From contig NZ_CAADHO010000009.1 in assembly GCF_900699765.1 (NCBI RefSeq), positions 186,001 to 250,000 of the forward strand: 64,000 bases of DNA, in the 5' to 3' direction. Of this stretch, positions 8,373 through 17,164 are shown piece after piece (position 1 is the stretch's first letter; each line of letters opens with the position of its first letter). Under the pieces are notes generated by a model that saw nothing but the letters and a program-made list of their open reading frames with translations, ran no database searches and was not told the DNA's origin. The stretch comes from Desulfoluna butyratoxydans. Lineage in GTDB: Bacteria; Desulfobacterota; Desulfobacteria; Desulfobacterales; Desulfolunaceae. The position numbers and the translations under genes were made by a program.

Positions 8373-9752
8373 TTACACCCCCAAAAGCACCCGTGCACAG
8401 GTGAAATAGATAAAGAGCCCGGTGATATCCACCACTGTGGTCAAAGCCGGGCTGGCCACCACGGCCGGGTCCAGGCGCAAACCGGCTGCGCCCATGGGGA
8501 GGAGGGCGCCCACCAGGGTGGAGGTGAGCACCTGAACGGAGAGAGCCAGGACAATGACACCGCCCACCTGGGGCAGGGTAAAGCCTCCGGGGATGGGGCT
8601 GCCGCCGGAGAGGAGCTGGATCTTTATCCAGGCCACACCGGCCAGCACGGCCGCCAGCATCAGGGCGATTTTAAACTCTTTGCCCAGGACCTTGAGGATG
8701 TCCCTGGATGTAATCTCTCCCAACGCCAGGGCCCGGATCACCACGGTGGCGGACTGGCTGCCTGTGTTGCCGCCGGTGTCGGCCAGCATGGGCATGTAGA
8801 GGGCCAGGATCATGAGGTGGCTCAAGGTGGCCTCGAAGTGATGGAGGATCCCTCCTGAGACCAGGCCTGCTGCGGCCAGGCCCACCACCCAGAGGACGCG
8901 GTTCCTGAAATGGGTCAGGGCCGGGGTGCGCAGGTAGGAGGCCGCATCGTGGCTCCCCTGGATGGCCATGAATTTTTCAAGGTCTTCGGTGTGCTCCTGG
9001 GTGATGATGTCGATGGCGTCGTCGTGGGTGATGATGCCCACCAGGGCGTCCCCGCCGTTGATCACCGGCAGGGCGATGAGCCCGTACTTCTGGATCTGGC
9101 GCGCGGCAAACTCCTGGTCGTCCGTGGCCCGCACCGAGATCACCCCTTCGTTCATGATCTCCCTTACCGGCTCATGGGCCGGGGCCAGGATCAGGTCCTT
9201 CAGCGATGCAAAGCCGATGAGCCTGCGCTCTTCATCCACCACATAGGCATAGTAGATGGTCTCCTTGTCCGGGGCTTCCCTTCGGAGTTTGTCGATGGCG
9301 TCGGCCGCCGTGAGGTCCGGGGAGAGGGTGGCGTAGTCCGAGGTCATGGCCGAGCCTGCGCTTCCCTCGTGGTAGGAGGAGAGCTTTCGGATGTCTTCCC
9401 GCTCGGCCACCGCCAGGGCGGAGAGGATTCGGAGTCGTCTGTTTTCGGGAATACGGCTGAGAAGGTCCACCCGGTCGTCCGGGGACATCTCGGTTACCAG
9501 GCAGGCCAGTTCGTGGCGGCTCAGGGTTTCGGCAACATCCGCCTGGAACCAGTCATCCATTTCCGAGAAGATCTCGGCGGCAAGGCATAGCTCTCCCGCT
9601 TCAAGGATTTGCCAGGCCTCTTTGGGGGTGAGGGCGGAGAGAAAGTCGGCGATGACGCGCGGGTGTCCGCTCTCCAGAAAGAGGCCCAGGGCCTCACGGT
9701 TGTCGGATTCAAGGTAATCTCGCAGCTCAGGGACGAGGAGCGGGTTTTTCAT
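8373..9752 (-). CDS. mgtE: Magnesium transporter MgtE
   Basis: At 459 residues this has the full length and domain order of MgtE: an N-terminal superhelical MgtE_N domain (about 1-130), two CBS domains (about 135-255) and a C-terminal membrane domain of five helices (about 285-458). The membrane domain includes LYMPMLADTGGNTGSQSATV, the conserved region with the NTGSQ stretch near the ion path. MgtE forms dimeric Mg2+ channels closed by Mg2+ binding to the cytoplasmic domains. The start is supported by GGGAGGT upstream. The gene stands alone, and I could not recognise an M-box riboswitch upstream. Confidence 0.95.
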   Translation of the reverse strand: MKNPLLVPELRDYLESDNREALGLFLESGHPRVIADFLSALTPKEAWQILEAGELCLAAEIFSEMDDWFQADVAETLSRHELACLVTEMSPDDRVDLLSRIPENRRLRILSALAVAEREDIRKLSSYHEGSAGSAMTSDYATLSPDLTAADAIDKLRREAPDKETIYYAYVVDEERRLIGFASLKDLILAPAHEPVREIMNEGVISVRATDDQEFAARQIQKYGLIALPVINGGDALVGIITHDDAIDIITQEHTEDLEKFMAIQGSHDAASYLRTPALTHFRNRVLWVVGLAAAGLVSGGILHHFEATLSHLMILALYMPMLADTGGNTGSQSATVVIRALALGEITSRDILKVLGKEFKIALMLAAVLAGVAWIKIQLLSGGSPIPGGFTLPQVGGVIVLALSVQVLTSTLVGALLPMGAAGLRLDPAVVASPALTTVVDITGLFIYFTCARVLLGV

Positions 9753-10150
9753 GGTGGACCTCCCTGATGGGTTCCGCGCCGCGCGCGTTACCCTGAAGAA
9801 AGGGTCACCCGGGAATTACGCTAAGGGCGTGACGGGGCGTGCCTTTGGAAAGGGATCGCAGAGCGGTCGGAGTCGTGGTGATGTCTTTTCAGGAGCGGGC
9901 TGACTGCCGCCTTCCGAATCGTTCATTTCCTGTTCCTGTGAAGTGATCTGTTGCTCTGTCGTGCAGAGTGTGCATGGTCACGTGATGATGGCCTGCCGTA
10001 GGGCAAACCGCCCGTGCCCGGAAAAAAGGTTGCATGAAGGAAGGGGACACCCCTGCCGGAAACACACCACCGGGCAAAAACGGTGGCGACCATAGCACCA
10101 TGCACCGGTTTCTGCAACCCAAACCTTTGTTTTTCGCAGGGCCAACGCAT
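9753..10150. other. Intergenic region upstream of mgtE
   Basis: No gene is supported. This holds the mgtE promoter region on the minus strand. I looked for the M-box magnesium riboswitch and did not find its conserved blocks. Inverted segments such as GGGTCACC and GGTGACCC-like runs near 9800 could form hairpins. Confidence 0.4.
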
Positions 10151-10329
10151 GTAACAATTCAGTTGCCTCCGGCGGGTCGCTTGTTGAAAAAAGCTCTGCA
10201 AAAACTTTTCGGTAAAACATAATAAAGAAGGGGGGGTATGCAAGGTTGATGCGTGCGCCCAAAAAACGAAACCTGTTTGTCCAACTTTTCAAAAGTTTGG
10301 CCCCCGGCAGGGCGCCGGGGGCTCCTTAG
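10151..10329 (+). repeat. GTAACTATTCAGC-family element at the 3' end of the DUF6765 gene
   Basis: The left end GTAACAATTCAGTTGCC is followed by TCCGGCGGGTCGC and a GTTGAAAAAAGCTC hairpin, the same left module as in the copy at 21394-21585. The right module is CCTGTTTGTCCAACTTTTC, AAAAGTTTGG and GCCCCCGGCAGGGCGCCGGG. At the right edge, the degraded terminal repeat (read on the minus strand GATAACTAAGGAGCC) seems to contain the TAA stop codon of the neighbouring gene. No clean target duplication was found. Confidence 0.78.
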
Positions 10330-11454
10330 TTATCTGGGGATGGTCACCCCTTCTTTTTCCGCAAGCCTGAAAAAATGGTCCTTGTACCAGTGCACCGCTT
10401 TGTAAAAGCGGTACCAGTTGCCCTCGGCAAAGTCCGGGGCGGGGATGGCTCCTTCCACCTTCCGTTTGTCGTAGGCTTTTACCGAGAAATTGGAAAAGGA
10501 CGCCTTGAGCCAGCGGAACCTATCGTAGCTGAGCATGGGGTCCGATGCGTCCAGAAGGTTGAGCCGGACCATGGTCTTCTGCCAGTTTTTGACCCGTTTT
10601 TTGTCGGTGTGCACGCCAAGGAGGGTGTCGAACAGGGGCGTGAGGTCCGTGAGGCCGACCCCGGGGTCTTTGTATTCAGGGTGCTTTTCAAGGTAGTCCG
10701 TAAGGTGCCCGTGGATCTTCGTGAAGGCCCTTTCGAAGCGGTCGGGGTTGATTGCTTTGGATTGTTTGAACTGGGAGGAAAAATTGTCGCTGTAGTCGTA
10801 GTGGTAGGTCCAGGTGAGGTGGGGTTCGTCGGGGCAGCTCAAGGCCCTGCCGTGGCCGTAGGCCGGAGCCATGGCGTGCAGGGCCCGGTCAAAGGTGTCC
10901 CCGAGTTTGCTTTTCTGGAGCTGCATCACCCATTTTTTAAAGACGTGCACCGGCACAAGGGGCATTTTGGTGGTGGCCGAGAGGTTTTCGATGCTGTTGA
11001 CCTTGCTCAAAAGTCCGGAGAACCCCTGATGTGAGAAGGTGTCGGCGTAGGCGTGAAGGACCATGCCCAACTTTACAAGGTCGTTTTCTTCTTTGGCTTT
11101 TTCCAGGATGGGCCTGATGATGGGGGAGTTTTCCTTGCACCTCAGCTTGCGGGTAAAGCTTTTCCCATCGCATCCCGGCACAAAGTGAAAGGCGCAGGTG
11201 TTGCCCGTCATGGAGTCGTAGTTGTAGGTGGCAAGCCGGGCGTAAGAGTGGCAGGTGGCCATGTTGAAAAAGGCCGGTTTGCCGTCGATGGTTTCCGGCT
11301 CCACATCCGTCGGCTTTTTGGCCAGGACCATGTGGTTGATCTTGGCGTCGTCGACGTACTGGGAGGCATAGGCGATGGTTCCCGCGGCCTCTTTGGTGAA
11401 GCCGCAGGCCCTGCAGAAGGCCAGGATGCCGTAGTAGTGGGCGTCAATTTTCAT
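10330..11454 (-). CDS. DUF6765 family protein
   Basis: This 374-residue protein begins MKIDAHYYGILAFCRACGF, the typical opening of the DUF6765 family seen in Deltaproteobacteria. There is no signal peptide and no membrane helix. Several conserved histidines are visible (HYY near the start, HAYADTFSHQGFSG near residue 140, HGRALSCPDEPHLTW near 200). This pattern resembles zinc-dependent phospholipase C / S1-P1-like folds, but that is an inference. Its role is unknown and it has no co-directional partner. Its stop codon seems to lie in the terminal repeat of the adjacent mobile-type element. Confidence 0.75.
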   Translation of the reverse strand: MKIDAHYYGILAFCRACGFTKEAAGTIAYASQYVDDAKINHMVLAKKPTDVEPETIDGKPAFFNMATCHSYARLATYNYDSMTGNTCAFHFVPGCDGKSFTRKLRCKENSPIIRPILEKAKEENDLVKLGMVLHAYADTFSHQGFSGLLSKVNSIENLSATTKMPLVPVHVFKKWVMQLQKSKLGDTFDRALHAMAPAYGHGRALSCPDEPHLTWTYHYDYSDNFSSQFKQSKAINPDRFERAFTKIHGHLTDYLEKHPEYKDPGVGLTDLTPLFDTLLGVHTDKKRVKNWQKTMVRLNLLDASDPMLSYDRFRWLKASFSNFSVKAYDKRKVEGAIPAPDFAEGNWYRFYKAVHWYKDHFFRLAEKEGVTIPR

Positions 11455-11689
11455 GGGTTCTCCGGTGGAAGAAAGTTAATGATGTGACCGTTATGGTATC
11501 AATGTTCTTTTTGTGTCAATCCTGTTTTGCAAATTCTGTGAGTTGATTCGCTGGTCAAGTGGTATGGCATGGGGAGGGGGGAGTGGGGTTCAAGGACTTC
11601 ACTGAATTCAGATGGGGGGATGAGGGTGTAACGTTTTGTGAAAACCAAGGGGGGCCAGGTGAAAAAGGAGGTGCTTGCTCTTTGGGCAC

Positions 11690-11708
11690 CAGCACCCCTT
11701 GGGGTGCT
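11690..11708. terminator. Small hairpin downstream of the outer-membrane gene
   Basis: AGCACCCC and GGGGTGCT form an 8-bp stem around TT, followed on the plus strand by TTTTAAAA. It sits directly beyond the stop codon of the minus-strand gene, so it may end that transcript, though the T-run lies on the gene side. Confidence 0.4.
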
Positions 11709-11709
11709 T

Positions 11710-12285
11710 TTAAAATGTCCGTTTGACGCCGATGGTCATGGGCATGAAGTCGTTGTCGTCAATGTCCCCGCAGGTGAGGTAGTATGAGATCTCCCCGAAG
11801 AAGAACACTTTTTCAGAGATGTAGGCGTCCACCCCGGCTCCCGCACGGAGCACGGTTCCCCAGTCCGATTCTGCATCATGGGTATCCAGAAAATCCACAC
11901 TGGCTGTGAGATCGGCAAACCCGGCTCCAACCAGGCAATAGGGTTGTACCTTTCCTTTGCTCGGGTACCACTTTGCGTTTGCGGTGATTGCATAGCCGTC
12001 CAGTTCAAAGGCTTCGATACCTGCAACACTGCCGTCAAACCCGTCGATGTATAGGTAGTCGATTTCCGCTTCAAGGGAATCGCTTACCCGATATCCCAGC
12101 CTGACATTAAACCCTACGCTTTCGTCGAAATCGATGCCGTTTGATCCGGTATCAATGTTCTCATGCAGGTTTGATCCTCCGACCCCAAAGGACCACGGTG
12201 ATGTGGTTTCTTCCATGGCGTAACATGGAGAGATGACAAAGATGGCACAGAACGACAGCAGCAGGCTTTTGAAACTTTTTTTCAT
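11710..12285 (-). CDS. Small outer-membrane beta-barrel protein (OmpW/OmpX/PagP-like porin family)
   Basis: The 191-residue product has a signal peptide (MKKSFKSLLLSFCAIFVIS then CYA) and then alternating amphipathic strands: FGVGGSNLHENID, VGFNVRLGYRVSDSLEAEIDY, YAITANAKWYP, VQPYCLVGAGFADL and a terminal IGVKRTF ending in Phe. This matches the eight-stranded outer membrane beta-barrel fold. The start at 12285 fits the signal peptide and has AGGTCACC upstream; the longer frame (12327) is less likely. It is divergent from the autotransporter gene. The function may be structural or adhesive; no specific ligand can be assigned. Confidence 0.82.
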   Translation of the reverse strand: MKKSFKSLLLSFCAIFVISPCYAMEETTSPWSFGVGGSNLHENIDTGSNGIDFDESVGFNVRLGYRVSDSLEAEIDYLYIDGFDGSVAGIEAFELDGYAITANAKWYPSKGKVQPYCLVGAGFADLTASVDFLDTHDAESDWGTVLRAGAGVDAYISEKVFFFGEISYYLTCGDIDDNDFMPMTIGVKRTF

Positions 12286-12691
12286 GGGTGACCTTTTTTT
12301 GGTGGTTGATTGCATGTCAGCGGTCACATGGCTGAGGCCGGTGTGATGTGACTTGCTGTTTTTTGATATTTCCTATCAGTAAACTTTAACTTCGTAAAAA
12401 AGGAGGTGATAGCAAAAAAGGTAAGTCGAAGCAATGTTTCATTTTGGGTTTTGAGTAATATTTCATTTGGTGCTCTGTTTGTTAAAAATTCGCCAAAAAA
12501 ACGCCAAAATTTGGTTAAAATTTAATTTTTTACGGCGTAAGGTTCTGGAAATCAGGTGCTTTGTAATGGGGTCTCAATATTTATCTAAAAAATAGTTAGT
12601 ATTTTGTTGACACGGGAAGTCCTCTCTGAAATACAACGTCAGTTTTTGACTTAATTTGTTGTAATAAACTTTTTACGAAGAGGGGGGCCGT
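12286..12691. promoter_or_regulatory. AT-rich divergent promoter region
   Basis: This intergenic region is much richer in A and T than its surroundings, with runs such as AAATTTAATTTTTTAC and repeated CGCCAAAA. For the autotransporter a likely promoter is TTGACA at 12607-12612 with AATACA at 12630-12635 (17-base spacing). AT-rich divergent regions between envelope genes are often bound by nucleoid proteins; that is an inference. Confidence 0.55.
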
Positions 12692-15148
12692 TTGTCGAAT
12701 CGGTTTGCGTTGGGTCTTGTCGCTGCGTTGGGTATCTGCCTTCTTTGCACCCCGGGGAGTGCCTCGGAGCAATACTTAGGCAGTGATCCGCTGCTTCCCG
12801 GGCAGTGGTCTGATTTTGTGCCGTCGGATACTGATTTGTCGGCTTTGCATGGGGCGTATTTCGGCCGTGTTTTTATTCACGATGAGGACATTGCCGTAGA
12901 AAAAAAAGGGGTCCCGCTTTTTGGGGCTCGGACCAGCGAAGGGGTTGTGTATGCGTCCGGCATCTGTGTTGGGGGGGATGATCTTCTTGTTGAGAACAAC
13001 GCGTCTGTCACCCTGAGGGCGCAATACCCTGCCATGGAGGACGTTGGGCGGGTGGATTCGGTGGCCAAGGCCTTTGGACTGAGCGTGCTGAACGGCGGCA
13101 TCGCCCTGAATGAGGGGCGTATTGATGCCGGTGCCTCCGGCGAGTCGGTGCGGCTGTCTACGGATGGCAGGCATGCCGACGTGGGGGCCAATCTGGTGGT
13201 GCTATCCTGCGGGATCTGGGCAACCCGTTCCGGCCAGCTCGCTTTTTCAATCCCCGCAGCAGATCCCGGGGAAGGGGCCTCTGTATGCCTGGCCTTGAAC
13301 CGTGGGGATATCGCTGTTTCCTCTGGGTTGGGAGATCTTGCCGCAGGCCCGGATGCCACCTATCGGACCCGGGGCCGTGCATACGGAATGTATTGTGATA
13401 CGCGCGCCGTCGGCGTGAACACCGGGCGAATTTCAGCCACGGCCACCGGAGGCATGCGTCTTCATTCCAACACCTCACCCATGGAAACGGATGTTGTCTC
13501 CTGCGGTATGTATGGCGAGGCCGGGTCGATGATGCTTAACACCGGCAGCGTTGTTTCTTTTGTATCCGGGGAACGTCTTGATGACCCAGGGGCTTTGGGA
13601 ACCCCGTCTGCGTCGGGGACAGTACGAAGTCAGGCCATGGGGCTCTTTGGCGACAAAGGGGCTGCGGTTGTCAACACCGGAGAGGTTTCGGTAACGGCCC
13701 GGGGCGGTGACACCGGGGACAACCCTGAGGCCCTCGCTTACGGTCTTATGGGCAGCACAGGCAGCCGGATTGTCAACACCGGCTCGATTTCTGTTTTCTC
13801 TCAATCCCGCGGAAAGGCACGGTCCTATGGGATTGTGTCCACAGGAGATGCGGATCTCTATTCCACCGGCATGGTGGATGCCCGGGCCGCCTCGGATTCG
13901 GGCGATGCCCGGGCTTATGCTGTCTACGCCGCAGACGGCAGGCTGGTGGTCAAGGAGTACGAAGTCCTCTTTTCCGAGGATACGTCGGTGCTCAATGGTG
14001 TCTGGGGTCATTCTGCCACCGGTTCGTTTGATCTTTCGGATGCTGCCCTTCATGTCCGTATCGACGAGAGCACGCTTTTTGAAACCCCGTATCAAATCGA
14101 TGGGGCTGTCTCGGGGGAAACCCACAGGTTTTCTCGTGTTGAAGGGTTGTTCTCCGAAGACATTGCCGTAGTGGGCCTCAACGGAAACGAATCCATCCTG
14201 TTTCGTTATGCCCCAGCGTTTAACCCCGCCATAAAGTCTTTCCGGCAAACCTTGGAGGTGATGAACCAAGGCATAGCCATGGCGGACGAAGCCTTCATGG
14301 CCGCGGGCATGGGGCAGGGGACGCGAAAGAGAGGTGACGGCCCCCGGGCGCGCACCCTTTTTGTCATGCCATACGCCAGCAAGGGCCATGGCGACGGGTA
14401 TGACGCCAAGGACGGAGGGCTTTGCGGCGGCGGGACCCGCGCCTGGGGGCGGGACACCCTGGCAGGGGTCCACTTTGTCCTCGATCGCGGATCCCTGGAT
14501 TTTGACCCGGCAAGGTATCAGGACAGGGAGACCCGTATGACCCATGCAGCCCTCGGGGTTCAGGGGCTTCGCCGGATTACCGCAAATACCTCTTTGCGCC
14601 TTTCCTCCACTTTTTTTTATTCCACCCATGATTTTGAGGATAAAGCCCCTGAAAACCAGGAAGAAGGCGACTACAAAACCCAGGGGGTGATCACTCGCCT
14701 GGCTGGTACTTACGTTTTTCGACCTGCTCCAGGGAGCGTTCTGGCCCCTGAAATCGGTCTCCGGCATGAGTGGGCGCACCAGGACGCCTTTGTCATGGAT
14801 CATATGAGTTGGATGGGTACACGCTACGGAGTGCTGGACGAGCAGGAACTCTTTGTGGAAACCGCCATCAACTGGAGGGGGCTTCTGGAAGCAGGGGACA
14901 TCGCCATCGAACCCCGGCTCCGTCTTTTTGCCGAGCAGGTCCTCACCGGTGGAAAGGTTACCGGAACAATGGCCCTTGCAGATCAGCAGGCAACCCTTTC
15001 AGATCGGCAGGACAATTCTGCCTTTGGGGCGCAGTTCAGCGCTGAGATGACTTGGGGTGATACGTCCCTTGCACTTGGCTACTCCGGCCGCATCAACGAT
15101 GAGATGACCCGGCACCGCGGGTGGGTGAATTTTCAGGTGGCGTTTTAA
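12692..15148 (+). CDS. Autotransporter (type Va-like) with beta-helix passenger and C-terminal barrel
   Basis: The 818-residue protein begins at TTG 12692 after AGAGGGGGG; the N-terminus is a signal peptide (ALGLVAALGICLLCTPGSAS). The passenger (about 25-530) has recurring turns of a beta-helix: VNTGRISA, LNTGSVVS, VNTGEVSV and VNTGSISV are separated by alternative strands. From about residue 540 the sequence turns into the alternating strands of an autotransporter barrel (RTLFVMPYASKGHGDGY, TRAWGRDTLAGVHFVL, TSLALGYSGRIND) and it ends in VNFQVAF with terminal Phe. The product should be exported and displayed or released at the cell surface. The passenger's ligand cannot be read. The lipoprotein gene follows by 83 bases on the same strand. 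Confidence 0.88.
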   Translation: MSNRFALGLVAALGICLLCTPGSASEQYLGSDPLLPGQWSDFVPSDTDLSALHGAYFGRVFIHDEDIAVEKKGVPLFGARTSEGVVYASGICVGGDDLLVENNASVTLRAQYPAMEDVGRVDSVAKAFGLSVLNGGIALNEGRIDAGASGESVRLSTDGRHADVGANLVVLSCGIWATRSGQLAFSIPAADPGEGASVCLALNRGDIAVSSGLGDLAAGPDATYRTRGRAYGMYCDTRAVGVNTGRISATATGGMRLHSNTSPMETDVVSCGMYGEAGSMMLNTGSVVSFVSGERLDDPGALGTPSASGTVRSQAMGLFGDKGAAVVNTGEVSVTARGGDTGDNPEALAYGLMGSTGSRIVNTGSISVFSQSRGKARSYGIVSTGDADLYSTGMVDARAASDSGDARAYAVYAADGRLVVKEYEVLFSEDTSVLNGVWGHSATGSFDLSDAALHVRIDESTLFETPYQIDGAVSGETHRFSRVEGLFSEDIAVVGLNGNESILFRYAPAFNPAIKSFRQTLEVMNQGIAMADEAFMAAGMGQGTRKRGDGPRARTLFVMPYASKGHGDGYDAKDGGLCGGGTRAWGRDTLAGVHFVLDRGSLDFDPARYQDRETRMTHAALGVQGLRRITANTSLRLSSTFFYSTHDFEDKAPENQEEGDYKTQGVITRLAGTYVFRPAPGSVLAPEIGLRHEWAHQDAFVMDHMSWMGTRYGVLDEQELFVETAINWRGLLEAGDIAIEPRLRLFAEQVLTGGKVTGTMALADQQATLSDRQDNSAFGAQFSAEMTWGDTSLALGYSGRINDEMTRHRGWVNFQVAF

Positions 15149-15231
15149 CAGGTACGACACAGGCCAGGGGATCCAGACAAGCATCGTTTTGAAATGGATG
15201 CCCACAGCATGTGGGATTGAAGGAAGGTAGA

Positions 15232-17034
15232 ATGAAGGGAACAAGGATGAAATATCGCGGATACATGACAGCGATGCGGTTGATACTGACGTTGGCAATT
15301 CTTTTAATTACAGGGTGTGGCCGCGGGGCCACTCCCGGTGCGGAGTCGGGCAGTGGGGTGTCGGTGCTCGAACAGCCTAAGGACGTCACGGTGGCCGAAA
15401 AGGAGTCAGCTGTCAGCCTCTCCTGGAAAGCCGTGCCCGGCGCGACCCAGTATACGGTTTACTGGTCGGAGACTCCAGGGCCCTTTGGTGGGGTAAAAAG
15501 CACGAAAGGCGCTGAATGGATTCCGGTCAGGGGCATCAAAGGGACGAGCTGGATCCATGAAAATACCTGTTTCTGCAAGCAGCTGTACTATGTGGTTGTG
15601 GCGGAAGACGGTTCATATAACAGCAAACCCTCTGACGTTATTGCGACCGTTGCCAGTGCCGGCACATTGGATTTTCCAAGGCATTTTAGAGCCGTTTCAC
15701 AGGGTGACGGCATTGCGGTCGGTTGGGGGGCGGTGCCCTGTGCCCGGAGCTACACCGTGTATTGGTCCGATGATCCGGACTTGGCGGAAAGCGAGTGGCA
15801 AATGGAATCGAATATCACGGAGACAGAGTGGCTTCACCAGAAGGTGGAGTATGGCAAGACGTATTATTATGACATTGCTGTGACGGGGGACGAGAAGGTC
15901 GATTATTCAACCCGTGTCGACAGGGTTGATGCGACGGCTAAATCCGGGATCCTTCAAGCCCCGCGGCATGTTTTTGCTAAGCCGGTGGATGATGCTGTGG
16001 AGCTTACTTGGGATGACGTGCCCGGGGCAGAATATTACACCATTTACTGGTCCAAAGATCAGGGGGCGGGGATTGACAGCGAAAATGCTGTAGAGACAAC
16101 GAAGAGTTTCTGTACCATCGTGGATGGCCTCGAAAAACATACCACCTACTATTTTGTTGTTGTCGCGTCAGGGTGGGGATCGGAAAGTGAACCCAGTGGT
16201 GCCATGGTTGTTTTTTTTCTGGGGGAGAAAATTATCCATGAACCCGTGACTATCTTTTTAGATCCTCCCACGAATGCACTTTCTGTAGCATTTGAAATGG
16301 CAGCACTTCCGGGGGGCACATTCAGGATGGGGTCGCCCGTGAGTGAATCAGGAAGGCATGATCAGGAAGACCTTCATGAGGTGGAACTCACCCAAGGGGT
16401 TTACATTGCGACGACAGAAGTCACACAGGAACAGTGGCAGGCTGTGATGGGTGAAAATCCTTCAGAGTGCCAATCAAAAAATAATTTGCCTCCTTTTTGG
16501 CCAGGAGGGCCGTCGGTGATTTATCCCGATGACACAACAAAATGTCCCGTGGAGAGCGTTTCGTTTGAGGCGGTTCAGGCATTCATCGATGTGTTAAATA
16601 CGAAAAGTACTCTGTACACATTCAGGCTCCCCACAGAAGCGGAATGGGAGTACGCCGCGAGGGCAGGGACAGTCACTCCTTTTGCCATAGGCGATGGATA
16701 TGAGCTTAAGATTGGTGAGGCTCGGTTCGGGGGCAGTCCTGCTGACAGAACAGGTCCCAGTAACGTGAAAGATAAAGACTTTCAACCAAATTCCTGGGGC
16801 CTTTATCATATGCATGGGAACGTAGCAGAATGGGTTGTAGACACTTGGCAAGAACATTTGGGGACGGAGCCGAAAAGGTTTCCCGAAGATGATATTGTGA
16901 CGACTGGAGAGGAGCATTGTGTTCGGGGGGGGAACTGGTCCCAGGGTCAGAGATACAGTCGTTCTGCAAGCCGTGCCGGAAGTGGGGCTGGGAGCTATTT
17001 GGTTGGCTTTCGGCTTGCAGCAGATTTGAGATAA
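15232..17034 (+). CDS. Lipoprotein with three fibronectin type III repeats and a SUMF1/FGE-sulfatase domain
   Basis: The 600-residue protein starts at ATG 15232 behind AAGGAAGG and has a lipobox (LAILLITGC), so it is probably anchored to a membrane. Three FN3-like repeats follow, each with the same core: YTVYWSETPG, YTVYWSDDPD and YTIYWSKDQG (about residues 40-335). The C-terminal part (about 355-600) is a formylglycine-generating-enzyme-like (SUMF1) domain with GGTFRMGSPVSE, TEVTQEQWQAVMG, RLPTEAEWEYAARAG, HMHGNVAEWV-type and RGGNW motifs and a FRLA end. In bacteria this fold is often non-enzymatic; catalytic cysteines of true FGE are not evident. Co-orientation with the autotransporter hints at a surface role. 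Confidence 0.87.
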   Translation: MKGTRMKYRGYMTAMRLILTLAILLITGCGRGATPGAESGSGVSVLEQPKDVTVAEKESAVSLSWKAVPGATQYTVYWSETPGPFGGVKSTKGAEWIPVRGIKGTSWIHENTCFCKQLYYVVVAEDGSYNSKPSDVIATVASAGTLDFPRHFRAVSQGDGIAVGWGAVPCARSYTVYWSDDPDLAESEWQMESNITETEWLHQKVEYGKTYYYDIAVTGDEKVDYSTRVDRVDATAKSGILQAPRHVFAKPVDDAVELTWDDVPGAEYYTIYWSKDQGAGIDSENAVETTKSFCTIVDGLEKHTTYYFVVVASGWGSESEPSGAMVVFFLGEKIIHEPVTIFLDPPTNALSVAFEMAALPGGTFRMGSPVSESGRHDQEDLHEVELTQGVYIATTEVTQEQWQAVMGENPSECQSKNNLPPFWPGGPSVIYPDDTTKCPVESVSFEAVQAFIDVLNTKSTLYTFRLPTEAEWEYAARAGTVTPFAIGDGYELKIGEARFGGSPADRTGPSNVKDKDFQPNSWGLYHMHGNVAEWVVDTWQEHLGTEPKRFPEDDIVTTGEEHCVRGGNWSQGQRYSRSASRAGSGAGSYLVGFRLAADLR

Positions 17035-17164
17035 CTTCTTAAAGTCAAAAGGGGGGTACCCAATACTCTTGATAAAACGAACGGGGCTGCTCCCCTTTCT
17101 CAACCGATTGCGGTGTTTTTTGTCAGGATGAGCAATCCGCTTTCGGGGTGTTTTTGTTTTTCAT

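Noticed and set aside
9753..9960. M-box magnesium riboswitch before mgtE
   Set aside because: I looked for its conserved blocks on the minus strand and could not find them.
13475..14803. 442-residue frame antisense to the autotransporter
   Set aside because: The sense frame has a signal peptide, repeats and a barrel; the antisense frame has none and no start signal.
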